DNA of 64,000 nucleotides. Origin: Paenibacillus pabuli. GTDB taxonomy: Bacteria; Bacillota; Bacilli; Paenibacillales; Paenibacillaceae. Position 1 is the stretch's first letter. Every line of letters begins with the position of its first letter. Shown piece after piece: positions 34,703 to 45,041 of this stretch. A program made the translations under genes and the position numbers. The notes beneath the pieces are model-generated. The model worked only from the letters and a program-made list of their open reading frames with translations, made no database searches and was not told the DNA's origin. The stretch is taken from NCBI RefSeq assembly GCF_039831995.1, contig NZ_JBDOIO010000003.1, positions 2,480,001 through 2,544,000 of the forward strand. Direction: 5' to 3'.

Positions 34703-35359
34703 ATGAAACTGAGGTGGCTTATGTACCGCTATCATTTCCGTGCGCAGTGCCGCGAGAATATGAACCTGAAGCAATTGTTCCGCGAAGCTTTACCCGTACT
34801 TCAAACCCGAATGAAGGAACTCGGCGCCTGTCAACTTAGTCTGTTCCATTTCGGAACACAGCTGTTTCTTTATTATGAAAGTCCAGCCCCTTCGGTTGAT
34901 CCTCACGAACTCTTCGCCCACTGCGAAGACACCTTGGAAATCTGGCCCGGAACGAGCAGTGTTAGAAGATGGGTACCGATGATCGATATTTTCCACTATC
35001 AGAAGCCGGTCAGCGAGAAACAATGGTTAAGACAAAACGCTTCGGCCCGGCCTTATGCCAGAATCGCCCATCTCAAGCCGGATCAAGTCGCCAGTTATGT
35101 CTTTTACCATTACCAGTATCAGGAGGAGAAGCCGGGGGATGGCGATAAATATGGGATGATTGCCCTGCATGAGAATCTGATGTTCTTCTACTCGGAAGAT
35201 CCGGCAACCATCGAGAAGCCGTCCTATTCAGGGAAGCTCTCCACATCCCATACGCCGTCCGATTGGGCGGGAACGATGGAGCCTCACTTCATACCCTGGG
35301 ATTCGTCCGATGGGAGCTCCCGGATCTGGCTGGAAATTCCGCCCGTGATCCGGGCATAA
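34703..35359 (+). CDS. Hypothetical protein, possibly mutarotase-like
   Basis: A 218-residue cytosolic protein starting MKLRWLMYRYHF behind GGGGAT; an ATG five codons upstream is the alternative. Its first half (LPVLQTRMKELGACQLSLFHFGTQLFLYYES) has the order helix, KELG, strand, strand seen in L-rhamnose mutarotases and related dimeric alpha/beta barrels. A second half of similar composition (RIAHLKPDQVASYVFYHYQYQEE...) may be a repeat of the fold. It leads directly into the GH2 gene (30 bp), so a role in handling the released sugar is plausible. Confidence 0.55.
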   Translation: MKLRWLMYRYHFRAQCRENMNLKQLFREALPVLQTRMKELGACQLSLFHFGTQLFLYYESPAPSVDPHELFAHCEDTLEIWPGTSSVRRWVPMIDIFHYQKPVSEKQWLRQNASARPYARIAHLKPDQVASYVFYHYQYQEEKPGDGDKYGMIALHENLMFFYSEDPATIEKPSYSGKLSTSHTPSDWAGTMEPHFIPWDSSDGSSRIWLEIPPVIRA

Positions 35360-35389
35360 CGATTGTTAAACGAAAGGAGTATTCCTACC

Positions 35390-38300
35390 ATGCGAAATCA
35401 ATATTGCTTAAACGGTGAATGGAATTTCATGCCTTTGTATGAGCAGGGCACTGGCTTCGGGCTTCCTGCAGAGCTGGTTTATGAACAGCAGAAGGTTCAA
35501 GTCCCCTCCAGTTGGAGAAGCTCCTACGAAAGGCTGCCGGGAAAGAACTTTGGAATCATTCCCGAGTACGAATATGCGCCTTATGATGTATTTCAATATC
35601 CGAAGGAGTGGGCGCAAGCCGAAGCGGGAGTTCTTCATCGGTCATTCCGGGTGCCTCCATCCATGAATGAACCAGGGACACAGATCTTCCTCCGTATGGA
35701 CGGGATCATGCAAAAGGCTGCCGTGTATCTCGACCATCATCTCGTGACCATGTGGGAGGATGGTTACCTGCCTCTTCTCGTGGAGATTACCGAACTGGTC
35801 AGACATGATACGGAGCACGAACTTCATGTAGTCTGTGGCAGCTTTGACAAGGTCGAGATTCCTTCAGGTCAACAGAAAATCACGGGTCTTGCAGGCTCGT
35901 GGTTTGGTTCGATTGCCAGAGGGATATGGCAGGACGTATATCTGGAAAGTCGGCCGGATGTCTCGCTTGCCGATGTAGCGATCCGAACGTCGGTACGGGA
36001 GAATCGGCTGGAGGTAGATGCTGCGGTAATCCATCCCTTGGCTTCCTCCTTGAATACATCCCACAAGGCTATTCTTCACGTGCGCGAGAACGGTGATTCG
36101 ACGTCCTCCCCCATTCTTCAAACTGAAGCTAACGTGTTAGCGGTGAGCGGCCAAGGGGATTCGAGCCGGCTGACGTTCCGCCTGGATTGGGAGGACGCCA
36201 AGTACTGGAATCCGGAGCAGCCTTTCTTGTACAGCTTGGAGCTTGTGCTTCTGGAAGGTGAACGGGTTATCGACCGGTTGGAACAGCTATTCGGCTTCCG
36301 TGAGATCTGGACCGAGGGTTCACGGTTTATCCTTAACGGTACGCCCATGAACTTGCGCGGTGACTCCTGGCATTTCCAGGGTGCCATTCAACAAACGCAG
36401 GAGTACGTACGCACCTGGTACGGGATGTGCAAGGAGGCCGGAGTAAACTGTGTTCGTCTGCATGCCGCGCCTCATCCGACCTATTATCTGGATATCGCCG
36501 ATGAGATGGGCATGCTGATTGTGGATGAAACGGCCATCTACGGTTCGAGCAAATCCATGCCTGCAGATCATCCCGCTTATATCGCGAACTGCACAGCCCA
36601 TGTCCGCAGACTGGTAGAGCGTGACCGAAATCATCCATCCATTATCCTGTGGAGCTTGCAGAACGAGATGCGCTGGGTGGACGGCCGCGATATATTCAAG
36701 CAGCATATGCCTTCCATGATGAACCTCATTCGCGAGTTGGATCCTACCCGCCCGATCATTGCAGAAGGCGATAACCGTCTCCTCCCCAAAGAACTCACGG
36801 AGGTGGAGAGCAGGCACTATAACATAGACGGCACCATCGACGCATGGGATCGCAAAGCACCTCTCGTGTTCGGCGAGCATGGCGGCTGGTGGTATGTCTG
36901 CCCCCAGAACAGCAGCATGTACGTAGGCTTGGCCGCGTATCGAAACACGGATGAATGTATCCAAGGTCTGGCCGAGAAGGAGCGGCTGTTCGTGGAATAT
37001 GCGAGGCGGAAGGGCGTTTCCGGAATCTCCACCTTCAACTTCGCCCATTATTTCATGCGGGCCATCCCGGAGTGCGATATTGTACTTCCTCCATCCGATC
37101 CAGATACGCCGGGGCCGAAACCAAAAGTCATTCCCAAATATGCGCTCACGCTGAATAACGGTCTTCTTCCGAAGGAATATCCGCTTTATATGAAGAACCC
37201 GTCCTTCCCGATCATGGAAGCCTCTTTCAAGCCCGCTACCATGATACCGACAGAATACAACCGTTCCTTCTTCGATGATGGGTCGATTTCCAGAAGCTTC
37301 GATGTCTATAACGATACGTTCCATTCAAGCCAGACTCGGATTGAATGCGAAGTACGTCAGGAAGGCAGACTCCTGCACCGGGAGCACTTCCTATTCAACC
37401 AAGAACCGGCGAATCATGAAATCGTGACCGTAACCTGGAAACCTGAGCCTGTTAAGGATGTAACCCCTATACACGTGCATGCCGTAATGTTTCACGATGA
37501 CAAGTTCGTTCATGAGCTGAATTTGCAGTACAAACTGTATCCCTCACATTATAAAACCACCCCTGTCTCTATAGGCCGACCTGTGGCCTACATAGGTCAG
37601 GACCAAGACTTCCATTTGTTGAGCAGCCTTGTCCCGGAATGCAGACGAATCCGGCTTGAACAGCTTGGTGAACTTTCCCCCAATCACCTCGTCGTTGCAG
37701 GCAGCGGACTCGAGGATGAGGACGGTCAACTGGAGATGGCGCTCCAAGATTATGTACGGAGGGGCGGGCGTCTTCTGTTGTTGGAACAGCACCATCTGTC
37801 TCTGGGTCAATTGACGATTTCGCGGCAGGACTTCATCCGAGCCCACGCGGGCAGCTATGACCATCCCATCCTTCAGAGCTTGGACGATGATGATCTGATG
37901 TATTGGGACGAAAAGATACGCGAGGATGGTCCCCCTCCTATCATCCATGCCGCTTTCGAGAAACCGATCAAGGGCAGCTTCAATATGATCTTGGAATGCA
38001 GCGCAGGGGATTTTGGAGATGGCGGGGATCTGTGGTCACCTCTTCTAGAATACCGGAGTGGAAACGGCCTCTTCATCGCTAATCAATTGCAGCTCATGGA
38101 GCATTTCGACACCGTCCCTGCGGCCTGCTGCTTGCTGCGCAACATGCTCGCTTATGCAGGAAACGTCGAAACGATATCGATCCAAACGGGTGCATGGGTT
38201 GAACCGGGAGGAACAGCAGATCATTTCCTGCGGTCCCTGTGCCTTTCCTTCGATGTGCTCGGAAATATCACGAGCAGCCTTCTTGGGACATATCAACTTG

Positions 38301-39382
38301 TTGTCGTAGAGCCAAACCTTCTGTTGGATCGGGATTCCGTAGCCCTGTTAAATGAATATGTTCGGCATGGCGGTAAACTCGTCGTCCTTCCCGCTGCTCC
38401 AGGTCATGAAGCCGCCCTATCTGCACTATTGAAGCGTCCTGTCTCGATCCTGAAACATGAAACGTACCACTTGGAGGCGAATTACGATAGGCCTGTGGTC
38501 CAAGGATTAAGTCCGGTTGACCTGTTCGGCTTCGACAAGGTTTTTCTCTCGCCCAGAGAAGTTGTTAATCGTCCCTTGGCCTCTTACAGTCTGGATACGA
38601 CCGATGCAGCGGTACTATGCGCAAGCGTAGAAGGGACAGCATGGAAGGATTATTTTGTGCATGGGCACACGTCGGAATACAGCAGGCTGGCATTGGTGGA
38701 GCTGAACCGGGATCACCAGCATCCTGCCGGGAGTTTCGTACTGCAAGCGGAACAGGAACAAGGATGTATCATTTTATCTCAACTGCTCCTTGAACCGGAT
38801 TCCGCCAAGTCCATACGCTTATATAGTCGACTTTTGGCCAATCTGGGGGCCGCCATAGACGACGGTCTTCTCTATAGCTCCAAAGGAGACGCGCACTGGT
38901 CCGTTGAAAAGGTCATGGCACTGCCTTGCAAGCCGTGGATTAATTACGAGGAAATGAAGACCTATTATACGGATCCGGAATTCTCGCTGAACAATCTGGG
39001 CGAGGGGCTCTACGGCTGGATGCTCAAGAAAGAGCGAAGCTCTTCGGATGGTGCCTTTCTTATCCAGAATCCCGGGGATGAGCGCTGGTTCCTGAGCTGT
39101 TTCGTTCATGGTTTGGACCCTTCATGCAATCGGGTCGATGGTATCCTTCGAGGTAAGCTTCAAGTCAACACAAACTGCGAATATGAGATTTATATAAACG
39201 GGAGTCATGTTCCCGATCCGGAGAGACATATCGAGCTGCGTGCGGGTAATAATCGTCTGATCGCTATTGTGCAAGGATCCGGGGAGAACATCCGGTTCGG
39301 TATGGTATTTAGGAACGCAGGCGGTTCATATATGAGGCATCTTCAATATCGTCTGACCTTGGATGATGTAGAGCCCAAATAA
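35390..39382 (+). CDS. Very large glycoside hydrolase, family GH2
   Basis: A 1330-residue protein starting MRNQYCLNGEWNF behind AAAGGAG. Domains: GH2 sugar-binding jelly roll (~1-190), Ig-like domain (~190-310), TIM barrel (~315-620). The acid/base Glu is in SLQNEM (about residue 425) after HPSIILW; the nucleophile is probably Glu in VFGEHGGW (about 495). The ~700 residues after the barrel are longer than in LacZ or UidA and include two stretches like the GH42 trimerisation fold (LVVAGSGLEDEDG, LVVVEPNLLLDRDSV). No signal peptide. GH2 contains beta-galactosidases, glucuronidases and mannosidases; the specificity is not evident. Confidence 0.85.
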   Translation: MRNQYCLNGEWNFMPLYEQGTGFGLPAELVYEQQKVQVPSSWRSSYERLPGKNFGIIPEYEYAPYDVFQYPKEWAQAEAGVLHRSFRVPPSMNEPGTQIFLRMDGIMQKAAVYLDHHLVTMWEDGYLPLLVEITELVRHDTEHELHVVCGSFDKVEIPSGQQKITGLAGSWFGSIARGIWQDVYLESRPDVSLADVAIRTSVRENRLEVDAAVIHPLASSLNTSHKAILHVRENGDSTSSPILQTEANVLAVSGQGDSSRLTFRLDWEDAKYWNPEQPFLYSLELVLLEGERVIDRLEQLFGFREIWTEGSRFILNGTPMNLRGDSWHFQGAIQQTQEYVRTWYGMCKEAGVNCVRLHAAPHPTYYLDIADEMGMLIVDETAIYGSSKSMPADHPAYIANCTAHVRRLVERDRNHPSIILWSLQNEMRWVDGRDIFKQHMPSMMNLIRELDPTRPIIAEGDNRLLPKELTEVESRHYNIDGTIDAWDRKAPLVFGEHGGWWYVCPQNSSMYVGLAAYRNTDECIQGLAEKERLFVEYARRKGVSGISTFNFAHYFMRAIPECDIVLPPSDPDTPGPKPKVIPKYALTLNNGLLPKEYPLYMKNPSFPIMEASFKPATMIPTEYNRSFFDDGSISRSFDVYNDTFHSSQTRIECEVRQEGRLLHREHFLFNQEPANHEIVTVTWKPEPVKDVTPIHVHAVMFHDDKFVHELNLQYKLYPSHYKTTPVSIGRPVAYIGQDQDFHLLSSLVPECRRIRLEQLGELSPNHLVVAGSGLEDEDGQLEMALQDYVRRGGRLLLLEQHHLSLGQLTISRQDFIRAHAGSYDHPILQSLDDDDLMYWDEKIREDGPPPIIHAAFEKPIKGSFNMILECSAGDFGDGGDLWSPLLEYRSGNGLFIANQLQLMEHFDTVPAACCLLRNMLAYAGNVETISIQTGAWVEPGGTADHFLRSLCLSFDVLGNITSSLLGTYQLVVVEPNLLLDRDSVALLNEYVRHGGKLVVLPAAPGHEAALSALLKRPVSILKHETYHLEANYDRPVVQGLSPVDLFGFDKVFLSPREVVNRPLASYSLDTTDAAVLCASVEGTAWKDYFVHGHTSEYSRLALVELNRDHQHPAGSFVLQAEQEQGCIILSQLLLEPDSAKSIRLYSRLLANLGAAIDDGLLYSSKGDAHWSVEKVMALPCKPWINYEEMKTYYTDPEFSLNNLGEGLYGWMLKKERSSSDGAFLIQNPGDERWFLSCFVHGLDPSCNRVDGILRGKLQVNTNCEYEIYINGSHVPDPERHIELRAGNNRLIAIVQGSGENIRFGMVFRNAGGSYMRHLQYRLTLDDVEPK

Positions 39383-39415
39383 GTTTACTTTTTCGTATCT
39401 ACTGCGATAAGGATA

Positions 39416-40423
39416 TTGATAGATCATTCCATTTCAAAAGAGGTGGGTTCCATTCATATAAAACATCCGACTGCACTTGAAGTTCTTCTTGATCAAGCAA
39501 ACGAGAGTCTAACTGCGAACGGTCATGCGATTGCCACTTGGGAGATTCCCGGCTTCTACCAGGATACCGAGGGACACACGCTCGCGAAGCGGCGGATGGA
39601 AAAGGACGCCCAGGCGGCCTATACAACTGCACTGGCCTACCGGCTGACAGGAACAGCGGCTTATGCAGGCAAAGCGATGGAAATCATCATGGGCTGGGCA
39701 GTGGTCAATCGGGAGATTACAGGTGCGGACGGACCATTGGTATCCGCCTATCTGGGGGTTGGACTCCTTCTGGCGGCGAATGAAATTAAAGAATACGCGG
39801 ATTGGAGCAAAGAGGAGCGAGAAATGTTCACCCAATGGATGACCCGGGTATGTCTGCCGGAGTGGGATCGAATCCCTCTCCGCAACAACTGGTGGAGCTG
39901 GAGTCTGTATGCCCAATTAGCGTTGTATCGTTTTATGGATGATAAGCTCCGTTTCGCAGAAGAGGTGACCGCCCATAAGGAACATCTTGACCACTCCCTC
40001 TCCATCGAAGGATTCATTCCCGAAGAAGCATCCAGAGGCAAGCATTCCATGTGGTATCATTATTTCGCTCTCGCTCCTGTAACGGCTGCAGCCAAGCTCG
40101 TCCTGGACACGACGGGAGAGGATTTATTCCGCTGGGTTTCACCGGGCGGTAAAAGCCTCCAGTGTGCTGTCGAACAATTCTTTCATTATGTCAACGGGCA
40201 TCTGAAGGAATGGCCTTATGACGATAATCCGATCTTCCCGGCACAGCTCTCTGCCGGCACATGGCCCCTTGATCTGGTTGAGGCGATGACGAACATCTAT
40301 AAGAATCCGGACTTTGAACGTTTTGTCATCCCTTATCGTCCGATCACAGGGAATATTAATATCAACAGCGGTCTGTATCATTCTTATGCCTGGATCTATC
40401 CCGAGCTGCAATTTCAACGTTAG
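39416..40423 (+). CDS. Alginate-lyase-superfamily protein (polysaccharide lyase-like)
   Basis: A 335-residue (alpha/alpha)-toroid protein of the alginate-lyase superfamily: NNWWSWSLYAQLAL with the Asn-Asn pair, then SRGKHSMWYHYFALAPV with His and Tyr in the positions of the catalytic residues, and later NINSGLYHSYAWIYPELQ. Relatives cut mannuronan or glucuronan by beta-elimination, producing the unsaturated uronic acids that the GH88 enzyme removes. No signal peptide, so intracellular oligosaccharides are the likely substrate. The start (TTG 39416 behind AAGGA) is uncertain; a GTG at 39441 is the alternative. Confidence 0.65.
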   Translation: MIDHSISKEVGSIHIKHPTALEVLLDQANESLTANGHAIATWEIPGFYQDTEGHTLAKRRMEKDAQAAYTTALAYRLTGTAAYAGKAMEIIMGWAVVNREITGADGPLVSAYLGVGLLLAANEIKEYADWSKEEREMFTQWMTRVCLPEWDRIPLRNNWWSWSLYAQLALYRFMDDKLRFAEEVTAHKEHLDHSLSIEGFIPEEASRGKHSMWYHYFALAPVTAAAKLVLDTTGEDLFRWVSPGGKSLQCAVEQFFHYVNGHLKEWPYDDNPIFPAQLSAGTWPLDLVEAMTNIYKNPDFERFVIPYRPITGNININSGLYHSYAWIYPELQFQR

Positions 40424-40428
40424 CTATA

Positions 40429-40470
40429 AGAAAGAAGCCTTTCCGAATATGATCGGAAAGGCTTCTTTCT
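40429..40470. terminator. Bidirectional terminator between the lyase-like and beta-helix genes
   Basis: A perfect 18-bp stem (40429-40446 and 40453-40470, loop ATATGA, core AGAAGCCTTTCCGA) with A/T-rich ends lies between two convergent genes. Confidence 0.9.
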
Positions 40471-40475
40471 GTGGT

Positions 40476-43400
40476 CTATTCTGTTGTTACAGCCTGCCCA
40501 TCCCGAAGCAGGTAGGCTGCTGCTTCCTCCGTAATATGTTTGCCGCTCTGGGCTTGAACCTCATGGAGGAACGCTTCCGTATTCCCATTATCCAGCTTCT
40601 TGAGCAGGCTGTTAGCGATCCCGCCATTATCAATCCAGGACTTCTCCCGAAAGAGGGTTACCAGCGCTTTCAGTGAGCTGATGTCTGCATAAGTGGAGAA
40701 CGTCACAACCGCTTCCTCTTCATTCCCCGCCTCGTCTATAGCGGTTACTGTGAAGGTGTGAGCTCCCAGGGGCAGCGTATAGAGGGGCACTGCCGCCCCC
40801 TGCTCCATCTGCTGATCATCGAGCCTTGCTGTACTCTTCAATTCATCAACCCCGGACACCTCATCAACAGCAGTCCACGACAGATTCAGGGACTCTGCGC
40901 TTGTAAAGTCTTTGGCTAGTGGCTCTGCCACCGAAATCATGGGTGCCGAGGCATCCAGATTAAACTCCAGCGATTTCGCTTCCTCCGCGTTTCCAGATGA
41001 ATCCAGTGAACGGTATAGAATGGTATAACGACCATCCTGACTGAAGGTCAGGGAGTCCTGATAGGCCAGCCAGGTATCCCCTCCATCCAGACTATATTCT
41101 GTCGATGCGGATTCAGAAGAGTCTTCAGAAGAATGCAACGCAAGGGTTACAGGCTGTGTATACCATCCATTCATGCCGTCCGGTTCTGCCGGACTCATGA
41201 CGGCCGTGGTCTCTGGAGCAGTCCGATCCGTATCGATCAGGGAGAATTTGATGTCATCGAACCACATTTCGCTGAACCCGCCAACATAGAAACCTACCGT
41301 TCCAGATGGATTGTGCTTGGTATCCGAACCTTCAAGTCGAAGTTCCCCGTTTACGTACACGCGGATGTCTGCACCTTCGGCCCGAATGCGGATCGTATAC
41401 TCGGTATCAGGCTTCAGGTCCTCATCAGGCAGGTTCGTCGTTTTCAGAGCTGTCCATGCTCCATTGTAAAGAATCCATTGTGAAGTGCCATCCGCAAGCT
41501 TCTTGTACGCAAATTTCCCGGATGTGCTGGAGACGGAACGATCATATACATATAGTGTTCCCGTATCCGGCATGACCGCCGGCGTCTTCAGCTTGAAGGT
41601 AAGGTCATAGTCGGTATATGTCTTCGGATGAAGGGCCGAGGCACCTTTGAGAATTTTATACTTTTTATTGCCATCTACAGTTACAATACTGCGGTTCGGG
41701 TCTACCGGCCATCCGTTCGCTCCCGAATCAAAATCCGTAAAGTGCATCACATCAGATACCTGAATGCGTACGGATGCTGAAGCTTCCGGGTTGGCGACTG
41801 ATGTTACAGTGATTTCAGCCTCGCCTTCCGCCAAAGCAGTTACCAATCCATGTTCATCCACAGCGGCAATTCCCGGTTGGGAGGTATGAAAGATAACCTC
41901 CTTATTCTCGGCATCAAGCGGATCAAATTGAACTTGCAGCTGCTTTTGTTCTCCTATGACCATGTTGGTATGACTCTCACCCAGCAGCAAACCGGATACT
42001 TCCCTGCTTGGAACGGTAAATTTGATGTCATCAAACAGAAGCTCACTGAAGCCGCCGGCATAGAACCCAACATGGCCGGACGCATTGAATGTCGAATCGC
42101 TTGCCTTTAGCTTCAATTTGTTATCCACGTAAACACTGATCTCCGGACCCTTAACGATGACTTTCATGTTATAAACCGTATCCGGCTGGAGATCAGGTGC
42201 AGCCAGTGTATTCTGCTTCACTGCTGCCCAGGCCGCATTATACAAGAGCCAGGCAGATGTTCCGTTTGCATACTTCCGGTAACCAATTCTGCCGCCGCTT
42301 CCTCCAGGGTTCAGCCGGTCAAACACATAGAAAGTGGCATCATCTGCGATGACTTTCGGCGTCTTCATCTTAAAAGTCAGCTCATAATGGTTAAACTCGT
42401 TCTCATTTAACGTTGTTGCTCCTTTAACAAGCTTATACATATGGTTGCCGCCTTCAACCTCGACAATGCTCCGGTTCGGGTCCGTGGGCCAGCTGTTCCT
42501 GCCGTTTTCGAAATCGGTATAATCGATAATGCCATCCCCAACTTCAACAGTAACCTGAACCTCATCCTTTAAGCCCGGGTTGTCAGCAGAAACGGCTGTA
42601 ATTGTAGCGTTCCCTATACTAACACCCTTCAGCTTGCCGCTTGGATCCACCTTAACAATCGAAGGGTCGCTCGACGTGTATTGAAGAGCGGGGTTCGTTG
42701 CGTTCCAAGGAATGACTGCGGAATACAGAGCGAATGACTTCCCGATGCCGATGGTTACGCTTTCGTCATACAATTGGATCCGATCCACAGCAATGTGATC
42801 CGGAGCCAGGTATGGACCGGCTTTTCCCTGGATTCCCATCTCGCTGAAAGGGATGGTCGGGAAGCCAGGAATCTTTTGGAACACTTCCGCATCCGCCTTC
42901 AAATTCAAATCCCCATTCGCCAGATTAACGAAGCCAGGATCATGATCCGTAATCCAGTTGTTCGCATACTGGAGCAGGTTTCGTTTGTCATTTGCTCCCT
43001 GATTATTCGTGCCGCTTAATTTCCTCGTCGGGTTATAGATCACATTGTTCTGAAACGTGTTGGTATCCGGAAAATACCGGTTCTCCGTGAAGAAATCCGC
43101 CAGTTCCGGGTATTTCTCCATATGTGGCGTGCCTTCGAAATTATTGTTCTTTTCAAACAACGCCTTCCATTTGGGCATATAGTTTTTGGATATTTGCTGA
43201 TCCGGTTGATCGCCTAGATACATGTCCGAATATTCATACGGTACTTTGGCATCAATAAAAAGATTGTTTCGGGTCTTGATATGGGCACCGCCGTTATTGA
43301 GGATGGCATCGTTACCCATGCCGTTAAATATGTTCTCTTCAATGGTAATGCCCATGGTAAAGTTATCGGGATATACCCCTTGAACCCCTGCCTTGCCTTC

Positions 43401-44990
43401 CCCGATATTGTGGAAATAATTCCGGCGGATTACCGATCCCCGTTCCTGAGGCGACTCGCCCAGATTCATATAGATGGCACCGAGGTCCGAGAAGGTTTTG
43501 CAGACGTCATAAATGTTGTTGTATTCCACGAGATGATCATTGCCAAAGATCAGCATTCCCGGATGGGGAGCGTCATGAATTTCGTTGTGGGAAACCTTGT
43601 TCCCCGCACCCGTCAGGAAGATGCTCGGATTATAGGCTTTGTGGTAGTAAGCAAAATCATGGATATGGCTGTTCTCCACGATATTGTTTCCTGGCTCAAG
43701 CGTCTTCTTATCTCCCCCATTCAGAATCACCCCGGTCCCGCCGATGTGATGAATATGGGAGCTGCTCACCGCATGATTGACTCCGTCCACTTTGGCAAAG
43801 TCGTTATACAGCCAGCGGCTCTGCGTATTAATCAAAACGCCCCCATTGGAGAAATTCCGTATTTCGCAGTGCTCCAATCGGACGCTGTCCCCGCCCATAA
43901 TGACTGCAGCGGAGTCCCGGCCATTCTCCAGGATCAGGTCCTCAAAGGTCACATGCGAAAGATTGTTCGCGTTAATCATCGGTGTTTTAAGCATTGTAAC
44001 CATGATCTCAGGATGATCACTTTCAAAGGCAGCCGTAGGCATAAAGTAGAGTTTACCCTGCTTCCGGTCGATGTAATATTCACCTGGCATATCGATCTCC
44101 TCAAGCAGGTTCTGGGCAAAATGGAAGTCCGGGTACCAGTTGGTAAACAGACCGCTCATCTCTCCGTATGCCAAGGTAATCGTCTTGTTGCTTGTATCGA
44201 TGGATGCCACTTGGTTGTACGACCATTCCCAGCTGTAACCGAATATGCCATCCAACCAGATGTCATCGGCTTCTTTCCAGAGATCCGGTCTTTCGTAATT
44301 GTAGGTAAATGTCCCGCCGCGTGTCTGCAAATCCGGATCATTGCGGGTTGGTCCGGGATCGGTGATGGCGCCCATCTGGACCGTTCCATTGTTGGGCCAG
44401 CGGGCAAGGGTCATGCCTTGACCTTCGACATACAGCTCCATCGGAGGAACCTGACTGACGTCATTGGCTTTGTAATAACCATGCCGGCTCATTACACCGT
44501 AATCGGTGATGCCTTGAGCTTTCAGGTCTGCCTGTAGAACCTTCGTTCTGGCATCCGCACTGATGATTCGGTCCAGGACATTCGTGTCCGTTACCGGAGA
44601 GAACCAGCTTTTTTGAAGCTCCAGACCGCCGTTCAACCGTACGCTTTCTCCAGGATAAGCCTTGTAGGTTATCCGCTTATTCTCCGTACCGGAGTCCTGC
44701 TCCTCCAGCAGAAAACTTTCGCTTCGATTATAGGTGCCGCCTCTTACATAGACCGTCACACCGCCTTCAGGCAGCCCGGAATCCTTCTTCAATTGCCGGA
44801 TTGCATCCCTGGCCTTTTCAAGTGTACGGAATGGAGCGGTTTCCGTTCCCGGATTCGAATCGTCACCTTCATTTGAAATATAAAAGACAGCACCAGGGTT
44901 CACCGCATCTTCCGCATTCACTCCCGTAACCGGCAGACCCCCCACCAACAAGACCAGGATTAATGCAATAATGATCTGTCTCCTCATCAT
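40476..44990 (-). CDS. Secreted multidomain beta-helix protein (probable polysaccharide-active enzyme)
   Basis: A 1504-residue exported protein. After a signal peptide (~1-26, GVNAED) comes a right-handed parallel beta-helix (~30-730: GDDSNPGTETAPFRTLEKA, then repeated N-x-I/V-x-x-N turns). Then follow a BIG2 Ig-like domain (~770-845), a concanavalin-like domain (~850-1000), a second BIG2 and a second concanavalin-like domain (to ~1245), an Ig-like domain with YSLDGGDTW (~1270-1330), a second short Ig-like part and a helical end. There is no sortase motif or SLH repeat. Beta-helix proteins of this layout include pectate-lyase-like enzymes and GH/PL families; it probably starts degradation of the polymer outside the cell. 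GGGAGG precedes the ATG. Confidence 0.8.
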   Translation of the reverse strand: MMRRQIIIALILVLLVGGLPVTGVNAEDAVNPGAVFYISNEGDDSNPGTETAPFRTLEKARDAIRQLKKDSGLPEGGVTVYVRGGTYNRSESFLLEEQDSGTENKRITYKAYPGESVRLNGGLELQKSWFSPVTDTNVLDRIISADARTKVLQADLKAQGITDYGVMSRHGYYKANDVSQVPPMELYVEGQGMTLARWPNNGTVQMGAITDPGPTRNDPDLQTRGGTFTYNYERPDLWKEADDIWLDGIFGYSWEWSYNQVASIDTSNKTITLAYGEMSGLFTNWYPDFHFAQNLLEEIDMPGEYYIDRKQGKLYFMPTAAFESDHPEIMVTMLKTPMINANNLSHVTFEDLILENGRDSAAVIMGGDSVRLEHCEIRNFSNGGVLINTQSRWLYNDFAKVDGVNHAVSSSHIHHIGGTGVILNGGDKKTLEPGNNIVENSHIHDFAYYHKAYNPSIFLTGAGNKVSHNEIHDAPHPGMLIFGNDHLVEYNNIYDVCKTFSDLGAIYMNLGESPQERGSVIRRNYFHNIGEGKAGVQGVYPDNFTMGITIEENIFNGMGNDAILNNGGAHIKTRNNLFIDAKVPYEYSDMYLGDQPDQQISKNYMPKWKALFEKNNNFEGTPHMEKYPELADFFTENRYFPDTNTFQNNVIYNPTRKLSGTNNQGANDKRNLLQYANNWITDHDPGFVNLANGDLNLKADAEVFQKIPGFPTIPFSEMGIQGKAGPYLAPDHIAVDRIQLYDESVTIGIGKSFALYSAVIPWNATNPALQYTSSDPSIVKVDPSGKLKGVSIGNATITAVSADNPGLKDEVQVTVEVGDGIIDYTDFENGRNSWPTDPNRSIVEVEGGNHMYKLVKGATTLNENEFNHYELTFKMKTPKVIADDATFYVFDRLNPGGSGGRIGYRKYANGTSAWLLYNAAWAAVKQNTLAAPDLQPDTVYNMKVIVKGPEISVYVDNKLKLKASDSTFNASGHVGFYAGGFSELLFDDIKFTVPSREVSGLLLGESHTNMVIGEQKQLQVQFDPLDAENKEVIFHTSQPGIAAVDEHGLVTALAEGEAEITVTSVANPEASASVRIQVSDVMHFTDFDSGANGWPVDPNRSIVTVDGNKKYKILKGASALHPKTYTDYDLTFKLKTPAVMPDTGTLYVYDRSVSSTSGKFAYKKLADGTSQWILYNGAWTALKTTNLPDEDLKPDTEYTIRIRAEGADIRVYVNGELRLEGSDTKHNPSGTVGFYVGGFSEMWFDDIKFSLIDTDRTAPETTAVMSPAEPDGMNGWYTQPVTLALHSSEDSSESASTEYSLDGGDTWLAYQDSLTFSQDGRYTILYRSLDSSGNAEEAKSLEFNLDASAPMISVAEPLAKDFTSAESLNLSWTAVDEVSGVDELKSTARLDDQQMEQGAAVPLYTLPLGAHTFTVTAIDEAGNEEEAVVTFSTYADISSLKALVTLFREKSWIDNGGIANSLLKKLDNGNTEAFLHEVQAQSGKHITEEAAAYLLRDGQAVTTE

Positions 44991-45041
44991 CTTTGGAAAT
45001 ACCTCCCTTATCAGATCAATCAGATAAAATGCACATGATCA

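Noticed and set aside
36320..37324. 334-codon minus-strand frame opposite the GH2 gene
   Set aside because: Shadow of the GH2 catalytic domain.
43281..44537. 418-codon plus-strand frame opposite the beta-helix gene
   Set aside because: Shadow of the secreted beta-helix protein; lacks ribosome binding site and domain.
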